Origin: Halobacterium jilantaiense
GTDB lineage: Archaea > Halobacteriota > Halobacteria > Halobacteriales > Halobacteriaceae
Length of the DNA stretch: 64,000 nt
Assembly: GCF_900110535.1 (NCBI RefSeq)
Contig: NZ_FOJA01000001.1
Span: forward strand, 1,116,001 to 1,180,000
Direction of reading: 5' to 3'
Positions 15,945 to 25,009 of this stretch are shown here, piece by piece. A program made the position numbers and the translations under genes. The stretch's first letter is position 1. Each line of letters starts with the position of its first letter. The notes under the pieces are model-generated. The model was given only the letters and a program-made list of their open reading frames with translations. It was not told the origin of the DNA and did no database searches.

Positions 15945-16870
15945 TTGTTGGACTCCCACCACTCGCAGGCCTCCATGTCGTCCATCTCCTCCTCGTAGAG
16001 GCCGCAGTACGGCTGCATGCCGTCGTCGGTGTCGACGTAGTCGAAGTGCGTGCAGTTCCCGCAGTACCGGTCCGGCCCCGGGCCGTCCCGGGCGTCGGCG
16101 TCGTCCAGCGGCGAGGAGATGTCCTGGCTCGCCGCGCCGCCGTCCGAGAGCGACGCCGACGCGCCGGGCCTGGAGGACGGTTCGGACATCGAGGAGGTCG
16201 TATTGCGTGTGCCGGTCGCCGGCGCTGGCTCCGGCTCGGAGGCGTTCGCTCGCGTCCGCTGCTCTGGGTCCTCGACGCCGCCGAAGACGCCGACGCCGCC
16301 GAACCCCTCCTGAGTGAGCTTCTCGCGTGCGCTCTCGAGGTCCGTCGTCGGCACCTCGACGGTGTGCGTCTCCCCGTTCTTCTCGACGGTCATCGTCACC
16401 GTTCCGCCGGGGTCGTTTCTGGTCTTGAACGTCGCGACCGCCGTGAACAGACACCAGAACGTCGTGATGATGCCGGCGGCGTACACGACGATGAACGCCA
16501 GCGTCGTCGTCGACGGGACGCCGGAGCCAGACGCGTACCACTGGAGCGGGTACGCGACCCGGAACAGCATCACACCGAGTACTGCAAGCCCGGAGCCGAT
16601 TGCAGCGGCCGCGCGCTGCAGGCGGTTCGCGGGCAACACCGTGAAGATGCCGACGAACACCGCCGGGACGCCGAGGCCGGCGAGGATGCCCGCGATTTCG
16701 CGGCTCTCGTAGATGCCGAAGCCGTTCGACACCAGCACGCCGGTCGCCCCCGCGAGGATACCCCCGACGACGAGCAGCGCGCCCGCGGCGAACAACCCGG
16801 TGCCGAGGTAGACCCGGCGGGTGCTCGCCGCGCCGCCGCGGTTGTCGTACGCCTCCCCGAGGCTGGTCAT
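15941..16870 (-). CDS. Membrane protein with C-terminal four-cysteine motif
   Basis: I recognise this as a haloarchaeal conserved membrane protein but not its function. The 309-residue chain has four hydrophobic spans in residues 20-150, a cytosolic domain including MTVEKNGETHTVEVPTTD, a long Ser/Ala/Pro linker, and a C-terminal C270-x2-C273-x15-C289-x12-C302 set that could bind zinc or an Fe-S cluster. The ATG at 16870 is supported by a TATA-like box 22-30 nt upstream. It converges onto the polX operon with interlocked stop codons. Confidence 0.75.
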   Translation of the reverse strand: MTSLGEAYDNRGGAASTRRVYLGTGLFAAGALLVVGGILAGATGVLVSNGFGIYESREIAGILAGLGVPAVFVGIFTVLPANRLQRAAAAIGSGLAVLGVMLFRVAYPLQWYASGSGVPSTTTLAFIVVYAAGIITTFWCLFTAVATFKTRNDPGGTVTMTVEKNGETHTVEVPTTDLESAREKLTQEGFGGVGVFGGVEDPEQRTRANASEPEPAPATGTRNTTSSMSEPSSRPGASASLSDGGAASQDISSPLDDADARDGPGPDRYCGNCTHFDYVDTDDGMQPYCGLYEEEMDDMEACEWWESNN

Positions 16871-16890
16871 GCAGTGGCATTGTGGTTGCA

Positions 16891-16900
16891 GGATAAAAAC
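16891..16900 (-). promoter_or_regulatory. TATA-like box of the four-cysteine membrane protein gene
   Basis: On the minus strand gtttttatcc is centred about 25 nt before the ATG at 16870. Confidence 0.5.
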
Positions 16901-16960
16901 ACTACGTCAGACGCGACCCGCTTCGAAAGCTTGAATCGGGGGCCTCCCGAAGCCGCCGGT

Positions 16961-17248
16961 ATGAGCGACGACAACGACGAGGAGGAGGACGCACCCGCCG
17001 TCGAACTCGGCGACGGCGAGCCCGTCGAGGGGGCACCGGTCTCTCGGGTGGCCTCCCGGCTGACGTGGGGCATCCAGAAGAGCGAGGTCGACCGGAAGGA
17101 AGGCGACACCGTCGTGCGGACGTCGGACGGCCCCCGCGAGCTCTCCGCGGTGCTCGAAGACGTGGACTGCCCGTACTTCGAGACGCGCGCCGAGTTCGAA
17201 TCCGAGGTGCGGTCGGCCATCGGCGTCGGGCCCGTCGAGACGGAGTAG
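16961..17248 (+). CDS. DUF5789-like small acidic protein
   Basis: The 95-residue protein has an acidic N terminus (DDNDEEEDAP) and a conserved-looking core: SRLTWGIQKSEVDRKEGDTVVRTSDGPREL followed by LEDVDCPYFETRAEFES. This core matches what I recall of haloarchaeal DUF5789, a family of unknown function. The start follows ccggt-ATG with a ttgaat box about 29 nt upstream. It may be a small nucleic-acid or partner-binding protein; that is speculation. Confidence 0.75.
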   Translation: MSDDNDEEEDAPAVELGDGEPVEGAPVSRVASRLTWGIQKSEVDRKEGDTVVRTSDGPRELSAVLEDVDCPYFETRAEFESEVRSAIGVGPVETE

Positions 17249-17303
17249 CGGCGCGGGACCGCGCGACAGCGCGATTCCCACGCGCCGGGATGGGGGCGGA
17301 ACC

Positions 17304-17310
17304 ATTTTAC
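17304..17310 (+). promoter_or_regulatory. TATA-like box of the transducer gene
   Basis: The sequence attttac is centred 26 nt before the ATG at 17333, predicting a leaderless transcript. Confidence 0.5.
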
Positions 17311-17332
17311 ACGCCGACTGTGAGGACGAAAT

Positions 17333-19135
17333 ATGACTCTCCGGAGTACGTACGAAGGCCTCCTGTGGTGGTGCATGGAGGAGCTCGGCGTGGCCGGCAG
17401 CGTCGAACGCAAGATTCTGGCTGCCGTCGGCCTCCAGTTCCTGGCGGCAGTCGCGATGGCGGCGCTCGCGGTCTTCACCACGGGCTTCTGGCAGGTCGCG
17501 GGCGTCGGGGCGACACTCGTGCTGTCGGTCGTGGCGTTCTTCAACACGTACCTCATCGCCGAGCGGGACTTCGTCGACCCGCTGGTCGACCTCGAAGCGG
17601 CGGCCGACGACATCGCGGCCGGTGACTTTCAGGCGGCCGACCTGCCGTTCTCGGACCGCGACGACGAAATCGCGAGTCTCGTGGAGTCGTTCCGGCGGAT
17701 GCAGGCGAACCTCGCGACGGTGTCCCGGCAGGCCGACGCGCTCGCGCGGCAGGACTTCGACGACCCCGCGATGAAGGCCGAAGTGCCGGGACAGTTCGGT
17801 GAGAGCCTCACCGAGATGGCGGAGAGCATGGAGTCGTACACGGAGGAACTGGAGTCGAAGACAGCGGAGCTAGAGGCCCAGCAGGCGGAGTTAGAGCGAC
17901 AGTCCGAGCAGCTCGAACGGCTCGTAGACGCGCTCTCGGCGGCGACGGAGGCGGCGCGCGCCGGCGACCTCACCGCGACCGTCGACGCCGACAGCCTGGC
18001 GGTGGCCGACGAACACCGCGCCGTTGTCGAGGACTTCAACGACCTCCTCGGAACGCTCGGCGACACCATCGCCGACATCCAGACGTTCTCCGACGCGGTG
18101 CTAGACGTCTCGGAGACGACCGACGACCGCGTCGACGAGGTCGCCGCGAAGAGCGCCGAGGTGTCGGCGAGCGTCGACGAGATCGCGTCCGGCGCGAACG
18201 AGCAGACGACGCAGTTGAACGACATCGCGGCCGAGATGGACACCGTCTCGGCGACCGTCGAGGAGATTGCGGCGAGCGCCGACGACGTCGCGGGGACGGC
18301 GCAGGCGGCCGCCGACCGCGGCGAGGAGGGGCGCGGCGAGGTTGAGGACACCATCGACGAGCTGCGGACGCTGCGCGAGCAGAGCCAGGCCGTCGCCGAG
18401 ACCGTCGAGTCGCTGGCCGAGGAGGTCGAGCGCATCGACGGCATCACGGCGCTCATCGAGGACATCGCCGAGGAGACGAACATGCTGGCGCTGAACGCCT
18501 CCATCGAGGCGGCGCGCACGGACGGCGACGGCGACGGCTTCGCCGTGGTCGCCGACGAAGTGAAGAGCCTCGCAGAGGAGACCCGCGAGCAGGCGGCGGA
18601 CATCTCGGAAATCGTGGACGCGGTGACGACGAAAGCCGAGGACGCGTCGACGGCCATCGGCGAGGTGGACGCGGAGGTCGAGCGCAAAATCACGAAGACC
18701 GAGGGCGTGCTCCGGGACTTCGAGGCCATCGTCGACGAGGTGGCGACGGTCAACCACGCCGTCCAGGAGATTTCGGACGCGACCGACCAGGGCGCGCAGT
18801 CCGTGACCGACGTGGTCGGGATGGTCGAAGAGGTCGCATCGGTCAGCGAGGAGACCGCAGCGGAAGCCGACACGGTCGCGACGTCGGCCGCCGACCAGAC
18901 GGAGGCGACCGACGAAGTGGCCGACCAGATGGAGGAACTCGCAGACCGCACGGCGGCGCTCGCGGCGATGCTCGACGACTTCGACGTGCCCGCTGACGCC
19001 GGCGGCGACGACGGCGGCGTCGACGCGAGCCAGCAGCCGACGCCCGACAGCGACCGACCACGGACCGACGACGGGTCGACCGCAGTGACCGACGGCGGCG
19101 AGGCCGGCTTCGACTGGGGCCAGACCGGGAACTGA
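17333..19135 (+). CDS. Methyl-accepting chemotaxis transducer (Htr) without ectodomain
   Basis: The 600-residue protein is a haloarchaeal transducer that signals to CheA. Two membrane spans (about 29-49 and 54-76) are joined by only a few residues, so there is no external ligand domain. A HAMP domain follows (77-130), then long coiled coils and the conserved signalling hairpin around residue 382 ([19 protein letters not shown]), with Gln/Glu-rich methylation helices on each side. The C terminus is Gly/Asp-rich. It probably senses a cytosolic or membrane state, or works with a separate partner. No che genes are adjacent. Confidence 0.92.
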   Translation: MTLRSTYEGLLWWCMEELGVAGSVERKILAAVGLQFLAAVAMAALAVFTTGFWQVAGVGATLVLSVVAFFNTYLIAERDFVDPLVDLEAAADDIAAGDFQAADLPFSDRDDEIASLVESFRRMQANLATVSRQADALARQDFDDPAMKAEVPGQFGESLTEMAESMESYTEELESKTAELEAQQAELERQSEQLERLVDALSAATEAARAGDLTATVDADSLAVADEHRAVVEDFNDLLGTLGDTIADIQTFSDAVLDVSETTDDRVDEVAAKSAEVSASVDEIASGANEQTTQLNDIAAEMDTVSATVEEIAASADDVAGTAQAAADRGEEGRGEVEDTIDELRTLREQSQAVAETVESLAEEVERIDGITALIEDIAEETNMLALNASIEAARTDGDGDGFAVVADEVKSLAEETREQAADISEIVDAVTTKAEDASTAIGEVDAEVERKITKTEGVLRDFEAIVDEVATVNHAVQEISDATDQGAQSVTDVVGMVEEVASVSEETAAEADTVATSAADQTEATDEVADQMEELADRTAALAAMLDDFDVPADAGGDDGGVDASQQPTPDSDRPRTDDGSTAVTDGGEAGFDWGQTGN

Positions 19136-19191
19136 CTGCGTTCGAGGAGAACTTGTTTTGCGGGCGGTACTTCAGCCTCGCGTCGGTTCAG

Positions 19192-19977
19192 TTACAGCGC
19201 GAGGAGTTCGGGCGTCTGTTCGATCTGGGTGCCGAGGTACGTGATGCCGAACAGCGTGGCGTTGTAGAGGCCGTGGGTGAGTGCGGGGACGACGATGTTG
19301 TCGGTCTTCTCGTAGAGGTAGCCGAAGACGATGCTCGGAACGAAGAGGATGCCGATGGTCGTCGCGACGGCCGCCGGGCCGCCGGAGAGTGCCGTGATGT
19401 GGATGGGCGCAAACACCATCGATGTCAGCAGAATGGCGGGCCAGGCGTCGAAGTGCTCGCGCAGCGACCCCTGGATGATGCCGCGGAAGAGCAGTTCCTC
19501 GCCCGGGCCGACGAGCAGGAACTGGAGGACGACGAGGTAGGGGATGATGCCGGGGTTCTCCAGGGCGGCGGTCCCAGCGGAGTTCTGCGCCGGTTCGACG
19601 GCCAACAGCGCGACCAGCATCGAGATGACGATGAGGGCACCGAAGGCACCGAGGTAGCCGCCGACGATGTACTTCACGGCGCTCAGCGAGGGCATCGACG
19701 CTGGGACGAACGACCAGCCGACGCCGCGCCGCCGGACGTACCCCCATGCGACGAGTGGGAAGGCGATGCCATGGAGGCTCACTAGACTGATGGCCAGTCC
19801 GGCAACAATTCCGAGGTCTCCGACGGCCGTGTTTGTCAGCGCCGAGTACGCCAACGCTACGGGGATGCTGATGATGGACGCGAGACCGAGCCCAAGGATG
19901 GCGAGACCGGCCGCGACGAGGACCGCGCGCCCGCGACTGCCGCTCGACTGACTACCGCTCGATGTGGCCGATTCCAT
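19192..19977 (-). CDS. CPBP-family intramembrane glutamic protease
   Basis: The 261-residue protein has about seven membrane spans and the three CPBP (Abi, CAAX-type) motifs: E160-E161-x3-R165 in GPGEELLFRG, F189-x3-H193 in VFAPIH, and H235-x3-N239 in THGLYNA. These form the active site of Rce1-like intramembrane proteases. Substrates in archaea are unknown; immunity to peptide toxins or processing of membrane proteins are family roles. The ATG at 19977 removes a basic shadow extension. Confidence 0.9.
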   Translation of the reverse strand: MESATSSGSQSSGSRGRAVLVAAGLAILGLGLASIISIPVALAYSALTNTAVGDLGIVAGLAISLVSLHGIAFPLVAWGYVRRRGVGWSFVPASMPSLSAVKYIVGGYLGAFGALIVISMLVALLAVEPAQNSAGTAALENPGIIPYLVVLQFLLVGPGEELLFRGIIQGSLREHFDAWPAILLTSMVFAPIHITALSGGPAAVATTIGILFVPSIVFGYLYEKTDNIVVPALTHGLYNATLFGITYLGTQIEQTPELLAL

Positions 19978-20131
19978 GGTGCGGGGTTGGGGTGGCCCCT
20001 CGAAAAACCCCGGTGCTACTCGTCGCGTCGGGCCACGGCTCACGCCAGTCACCGTTCGAGCGTTCCGAGGTACTCGAAAGTCGGGGATTTCGACACAGCG
20101 AGGCAGCTTCGTCGTCTCGAACCAGTTCCCT

Positions 20132-20356
20132 TCAGTCGCCCTCGTGGTCGCGGAGTTCCTCGCGGAGCACCTCGACTTGGCCTTCGAGGTTCTCGACGCG
20201 GCGTTCGAGCTCGGAGTCGCCGGAACCGTCCCGGAGGTACTGGAGCGCGAGCACGACGAGGGCGACCGGGACGAGTATCAACAGCAGTATGAGGAATATC
20301 ACGGCCAGTTCCATGCCGCCGGGCAGTCCGCCGACGAACGCGGGGGGGAGGGGCAT
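20132..20356 (-). CDS. Small one-pass membrane protein with coiled coil
   Basis: The 74-residue protein has one strong span (about 16-41, rich in Leu, Ile and Val) and a C-terminal acidic heptad segment (SELERRVENLEGQVEVLREE) that should form a coiled coil in the cytosol. Function is unknown. The layout resembles phage-shock or envelope-sensing small proteins. It sits just past the Nre gene start region on the same strand, 31 bases after the Nre stop. Confidence 0.65.
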   Translation of the reverse strand: MPLPPAFVGGLPGGMELAVIFLILLLILVPVALVVLALQYLRDGSGDSELERRVENLEGQVEVLREELRDHEGD

Positions 20357-20387
20357 GGCTCCACTGACAACCGGCTCGCTGAAAAGT

Positions 20388-21656
20388 CTAGGCGAACTCC
20401 GAGAGGTCGCTCTGGACGCCCGCGACCATGTCTGACTTTCGGCGCAGCGCGGCCAGCGAGACCGGGAGGTGGTCGCTGATTTCGGCGACTGCGCCGTGGA
20501 ACGTCTCGGCCTCGCCCGGCGTGCCGTCGAAGGCGTTGCGGACGCTCTCTCGGACCTGCCAGACGCCGACCGGTGCCCAGTAGTCGTCGCTGACCTCGCG
20601 GAGGACGAGGGCTTTCGCCTGCCGGCCGATGTCCGAGAGGTGTTCGAGGACGCCGAGGCGGGCAGCGTAGTACGCGCCCGCCGTCTCGTCGACGTATCCC
20701 GTTCGGCCCTCGTAGCCCTCGCTCGCCGAGGCCATCCAGAGGTCGCCGCCGGGGTCGGGGTTCCAGATGCTGCCCGGTGCCTTCATCTCAACGAGTTCGT
20801 ACTCCCAGCGCCCGGGCGCGAGCACCACCCAGTAGCGGTTCCCCATGTACTCGTTGACGTGGACGGTGACCTCGTCGACGCTCGGCGCGTCCCGGATGGT
20901 CCCGCGGAGGTACTGGCCGACGGTGTCGTCCACGGCCGTAATCGACCACCGCGTCGGGACCAGCCGGCGGTGCTGGGCCTGCCCGAGCGCGCCAACCGAG
21001 AGTACTCGGTTCACGTCGTACACGTCCAGCCCGCGCCGGTAGAGGTACGTCATCGCGCCCTCGGCCGCCCAGTCGTCGTCCTCCAGTGTCTTCTCGACGT
21101 ACCGCGGCACGTGGGGATTCTCCCCGAGGTCGGCGGACTCCGCCCGCGCGTTCGGCCCCGACGGCGCGTTCGCCGCCGGGTTCGTGTACTCGTCGCGGTC
21201 GAACTCGGGGGTGTCGGAGAGTCCGATTTCGACGTCGACCGGCCGGTCGGCCATCGCGACCTCGCGCTGCGTGCCGACGAAGCCGTCCCAGACGTCGTGG
21301 ACGTTCACGTTCGCCGCCCGACGCGAGTTCAGCAGGCCCGTCCGGTACTGGAGGACGTTGTCGATGCCGAGGCCCTGCTGGTACCACTCGCCGCTCGTCG
21401 CGAACTCCTCGGGGTCGGCGTCCCCGGCGACCGGCGAGAGGATGCCCGCCGACACGTCCGGGTACGACGACCGCCCGACGAACACCGACGGTGCCGTCGC
21501 GCCCACGAGGCTGTCGCCCTGCACGGCGTCCTGAACGCCCTGCTCGACGTCGTCGACGAAGTCCAGAATCTCGTAGGACTTCTCCTCGGCGAGTTGCTGT
21601 CGCCGCCGCTGCTCGCCGTCCGGCTGCAGGTCGTCGATGTAGTCGTCGAGCCGCAC
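20388..21656 (-). CDS. nreA: Nre-type archaeal DNA repair protein
   Basis: The 422-residue protein belongs to the archaeal Nre family, linked to repair of alkylation or crosslink damage together with PCNA. Family hallmarks include the N-terminal LDDYIDDL, SVFVGRSSYPDVSAG, the central NRYWVVLAPGRWEYELVEMKAPGS and a Trp-rich WAPVGVWQVRE. The last residues, QSDLSEFA, resemble a PCNA-interacting peptide (Q-x2-L-x2-F). I chose the GTG at 21656 because the protein then begins VRLDDYID; a GTG at 21677 is possible. The closely related paralogue name NreB cannot be excluded. Confidence 0.85.
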   Translation of the reverse strand: MRLDDYIDDLQPDGEQRRRQQLAEEKSYEILDFVDDVEQGVQDAVQGDSLVGATAPSVFVGRSSYPDVSAGILSPVAGDADPEEFATSGEWYQQGLGIDNVLQYRTGLLNSRRAANVNVHDVWDGFVGTQREVAMADRPVDVEIGLSDTPEFDRDEYTNPAANAPSGPNARAESADLGENPHVPRYVEKTLEDDDWAAEGAMTYLYRRGLDVYDVNRVLSVGALGQAQHRRLVPTRWSITAVDDTVGQYLRGTIRDAPSVDEVTVHVNEYMGNRYWVVLAPGRWEYELVEMKAPGSIWNPDPGGDLWMASASEGYEGRTGYVDETAGAYYAARLGVLEHLSDIGRQAKALVLREVSDDYWAPVGVWQVRESVRNAFDGTPGEAETFHGAVAEISDHLPVSLAALRRKSDMVAGVQSDLSEFA

Positions 21657-21860
21657 GACCCGGGGTAGTCGCCGCACCCACTTGACCGCAGCGCCTCCCC
21701 CGTCGAGTCGGCGAATCGCGGCCCCTTCCGCCGGGACCGAAACACGTCACTTGGAGGGGGCCCACTGGTGGACTGCGGCGCTCGGGGGAGCCGCACGTCA
21801 CACGCTCGGGTCCGCGGGCGTCTGCCCGCCGACCACTTCTCAGAACCAGTCCGGCAGCCG

Positions 21861-24353
21861 TCAGTCCGCCTGTGCCTGCCAGTCCCGGACTTTATCGGCG
21901 CTGACGCCGGAGACCTGCTCCGCGACGCCCTCGGGGTCGGCGTCCGCGAGGTCGCCGACGTCCTCCACGCCGGCGTCTTCGAGTTTCTCAGCGGTCTTCG
22001 GGCCGACGCCGTCCAAGGCTTCCAGACCCTTCTGACGCTGGCGCTCCTGGTACTCCTCGTAGTTGCAGATGGGGCAGCCGAGCTCCCACGGGTCGTCGTC
22101 GTCCTCGCCGTCGTAGACGACGAGTTCGGGGAGGTCGTGGTCGTCGCAGTACGTCTCCGTGACCTCGATGTCGCCGCGGCGCGGCAGCGGTAGCGAGTAC
22201 TCGCAGTCCGGGTAGCGGTTGCAGCCGACGAGCCGGCTGCCCGACTGGAGCTGCTTGATGGCGAGTTCGCCGCCGTGCTCTTCTCCACAGTCCGGGCACG
22301 GTCCGATGACGCGGTCCTCGGACTCGTCGGCCTCCTCGGCCGCGCACAGCGGGCAGCCGTGGACGAACGTGTTGCGGCCGGCGAGCATCTTCACCTCGTG
22401 GAGGTCATGGTCATCACAGACGTCGTCGAGGACCAGTGGCTCGCCGCTGGAAGGCAGCGGGAGCGTGAACCGGCACTCGGGGTAGCCGTCGCAGCCGACG
22501 AAGTACGAGCCGGTCCGGGACTGCCGGACGAGCAGCGTGTCGCCGCACTCGGGACACGGTCCGAGGGTCTTGTCCGCCTTCAGCGACGTGCGGAGGTGTT
22601 CGCCGAGTTCCTCGCGGGACGCCGTGAGTTCGTCGAACACCCGGTCGAGCATCTCCCGGGACTCCGCCGTGACGTCTTCGAGGTTCTTCTCGCCCTCGGC
22701 GATGGCCGTCATGTCGGCCTCCAGTTCGCTGGTCATCTCCTCGCTGACGACGAGGTCGGCGTACTCCTCGGCGGCCGCCACGACGGCCTCGGCGAGCGTC
22801 GTCGGCCGCGGCGGGTCGCCCTCGATGTAGCCGCGGTCGTAGAGCTTCTCGATGGTGTTGTGGCGCGTCGACTTCGTCCCGATGCCCATGGACTCCATCG
22901 TCTCGATGAGCCGGCTCTGGCCGTACCGGCGGGGCGGCTGGGTCTGCTTGGCGTCCAGCCGGGCGTCCGCGATGGCGAGCGCGTCGCCCTCCTCGACGGC
23001 TGGCACGTAGTTCTCGGAGCTGTCGTAGTAGGGGTAGACCGCGTGGTAGCCCTCCTCGACGAGGCGCTTCCCGTTGGCCTTCAGGGACTCGCCGTCGGCG
23101 TCCGCGACGACGCGGAGGTGCGCCCACTCGGCGGGTTCGGCGACCGTCGCGAAGAACCGCCGCACGACGAGCTCGTACACCTCCCACTCGTCCTCGGAGA
23201 GCTGGTTCCGGTCCGGGAAGTCGGCGGTCGGGTGAATCGGCGGGTGGTCGGTCGTCTCCTCGTCGCCCTCCGTCGGCGAGAGGCGGTCCTGTTCGAGCAG
23301 CGACTCGGCGTCGTCGCCGAACACGGTGTTCTGGAAGGCCTCCAGTAGTTCGCGCTCGTCGAGGTCGTCCGGGTAGACGGTGTTGTCGGTGCGGGGGTAC
23401 GTGATGTAGCCCGCGGTGTAGAGGTCCTCCGCGATGCTCATCGCGCGACCCGCCGAGTACCCCAGCGAGCCCGCTGCTCGGATGAACTGCGTGGTGTTGA
23501 ACGGTGCCGGCGGGTCGTCGGTGCGGGTCCGTCGGGAGACGGAATCGACGACCGCCTCGCCGGCCTGCCGCAGCACGTCGAAGGCCGCCTCGGCGTCGTC
23601 CTCGTCCCAGACGCGCTCTGCCTCCGTGCCGTCCTCGGGGTTCTCGTAGAAGTACTGGGCCTCGAAGGTCGAATCGTCTTTCCCGAGGTCGGCGAACAGC
23701 TCCCAGTAGTCGTCGGGCTCGAAGGCCTGAATCTCGCGTTCCTTGTCCACGATGAGCTTCAGCGTCGGCGACTGCACGCGGCCGACCGAGATGAAGTCCT
23801 CGCCCATCTGGCCCGCCGACAGCGAGAGGAACCGCGTGAGCGCGGCACCCCACATCAGGTCGACGACCTGACGGGCCTCTCCGGCCGCAGCGAGGTCGAA
23901 GTCGATGTCGTCGGGGTCCGCGAACGCCGACCGGACCTCGTTGTCCGTGATGGAGGAGAACCGGACGCGCTGGACGGGCACCTCCTCGTTCACCTCGCGG
24001 ACGAGTTCGAACGCCTCCTTCCCGATGAGTTCGCCCTCGCGGTCGTAGTCGGTCGCGATGACCACGTCGTCCGCCTCGCGGGCGAGCCGCTGGAGGGCGT
24101 TCACGATGTCCTCCTGGGTCGGCTGCTTCACCACGTCGGCGTGGACCAGTTCCGCGGGCTCGACGTCCCGCCAGTCGCTGTACTCCGGCGGGAAGTCGAC
24201 CCCGACGACGTGGCCCGACAGCCCGATGCAGCGTCGGCCACCCCACTCGTAGACGTTGACGCCGGCGACCTGGCTCGTCGAGGCTCCCCCCTCGGAGAGA
24301 ATCTCGGCGATGCGTCGCGCGGCGTTGTTCTTCTCTGTGACGATGAGTTCCAC
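21861..24353 (-). CDS. topA: DNA topoisomerase I (type IA)
   Basis: This enzyme relaxes negative supercoils by single-strand passage. The 830-residue protein has an N-terminal TOPRIM domain (LIVTEKNNAARRIAEIL, 3-19; acidic triad in TDYDREGE, D102, D104, E106), the toroidal domain with catalytic Tyr319 in ITYPRTDNT, and a C-terminal region with four-cysteine zinc ribbons (CPECGDTLLVR and CDGYPECRF; CPDCGEE and CNRYPDCEY) separated by CDDHDL repeats. The end is a helix-hairpin-helix (LDGVGPKTAEKLEDAGVEDV). GTG start at 24353 gives the normal VELIVTEK opening. Confidence 0.95.
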   Translation of the reverse strand: MELIVTEKNNAARRIAEILSEGGASTSQVAGVNVYEWGGRRCIGLSGHVVGVDFPPEYSDWRDVEPAELVHADVVKQPTQEDIVNALQRLAREADDVVIATDYDREGELIGKEAFELVREVNEEVPVQRVRFSSITDNEVRSAFADPDDIDFDLAAAGEARQVVDLMWGAALTRFLSLSAGQMGEDFISVGRVQSPTLKLIVDKEREIQAFEPDDYWELFADLGKDDSTFEAQYFYENPEDGTEAERVWDEDDAEAAFDVLRQAGEAVVDSVSRRTRTDDPPAPFNTTQFIRAAGSLGYSAGRAMSIAEDLYTAGYITYPRTDNTVYPDDLDERELLEAFQNTVFGDDAESLLEQDRLSPTEGDEETTDHPPIHPTADFPDRNQLSEDEWEVYELVVRRFFATVAEPAEWAHLRVVADADGESLKANGKRLVEEGYHAVYPYYDSSENYVPAVEEGDALAIADARLDAKQTQPPRRYGQSRLIETMESMGIGTKSTRHNTIEKLYDRGYIEGDPPRPTTLAEAVVAAAEEYADLVVSEEMTSELEADMTAIAEGEKNLEDVTAESREMLDRVFDELTASREELGEHLRTSLKADKTLGPCPECGDTLLVRQSRTGSYFVGCDGYPECRFTLPLPSSGEPLVLDDVCDDHDLHEVKMLAGRNTFVHGCPLCAAEEADESEDRVIGPCPDCGEEHGGELAIKQLQSGSRLVGCNRYPDCEYSLPLPRRGDIEVTETYCDDHDLPELVVYDGEDDDDPWELGCPICNYEEYQERQRQKGLEALDGVGPKTAEKLEDAGVEDVGDLADADPEGVAEQVSGVSADKVRDWQAQAD

Positions 24354-24507
24354 GATGTATCGACCCCTGCGGGTGTCGTTGGAGACTGTAAGCTGGGACT
24401 CCGGGTAAAGATTTCGCACGCCATAATCGCAATCAAGCGCCGGGTCAAGGCGCGCTCGGGCGTCCGCGGACTCGGGTGCCCGCGGGTGCGCAGTCGGGGG
24501 CTCGCCC

Positions 24508-24534
24508 GTGCGCTCGCAGCGCCTGCGAGCGCAC
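24508..24534. repeat. Perfect 11-bp inverted repeat
   Basis: gtgcgctcgca (24508-24518) and tgcgagcgcac (24524-24534) are exact reverse complements with a five-base gap. The repeat lies between the divergent topA and the following membrane protein gene and could be an operator, a cruciform site or a remnant of a dispersed element. Confidence 0.6.
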
Positions 24535-24570
24535 GCAAGAACTACCCCCGTGGGTCGGCTCACCTCGCCC

Positions 24571-24951
24571 ATGAACCGCTACCAGTACTCGCGGCTGCTC
24601 AGCCTCGTACTCGTCCCGCTCGGGGTCGGCGTCGTGGCCCTCTCGTACCCGCCGCCGCTCGACCTCGGCGCGCAGGCTGTGCTCCTCGTCGTCGCCGGTG
24701 TGCTCATGATACTCTCGGGGACCGAGAGCCGCCTCCGCGAGCGCGTCGGCCCCCACCGGCTGCTCGGAGCTGGGAACGTCGCGCTCGGCGCGTCGCTGGT
24801 CGTCTCCGAGCTGGCCGGGGCAGATGCCGACGACGGACTTGCATACACCGCTGCGGTCGTTCTCGGGGGCCTCAGCCTCGCATTCGTCGGGCTGTCGTAC
24901 ATCTTCCGGCCGGGCAACTTCGGCCTCGGTCCGGACGGCTTCCCGGAGTGA
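24571..24951 (+). CDS. Small polytopic membrane protein
   Basis: The 126-residue protein has about four hydrophobic spans (about 9-25, 32-48, 64-82 and 91-110) with an Arg-rich loop (ESRLRERVGPHRLLG) between spans two and three. I do not recognise the family. The next gene codes for a protein of the same size and layout with a related loop (GTPDRRPEFVEGHWLAGAG), so the two may be diverged tandem copies. The ATG at 24571 starts right before the first span. Confidence 0.65.
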   Translation: MNRYQYSRLLSLVLVPLGVGVVALSYPPPLDLGAQAVLLVVAGVLMILSGTESRLRERVGPHRLLGAGNVALGASLVVSELAGADADDGLAYTAAVVLGGLSLAFVGLSYIFRPGNFGLGPDGFPE

Positions 24952-25009
24952 TGTCGGTCGGGTCCGGAGACACAGAAAAACTATTTCGACACCGACTGTC
25001 GTCGCCACC

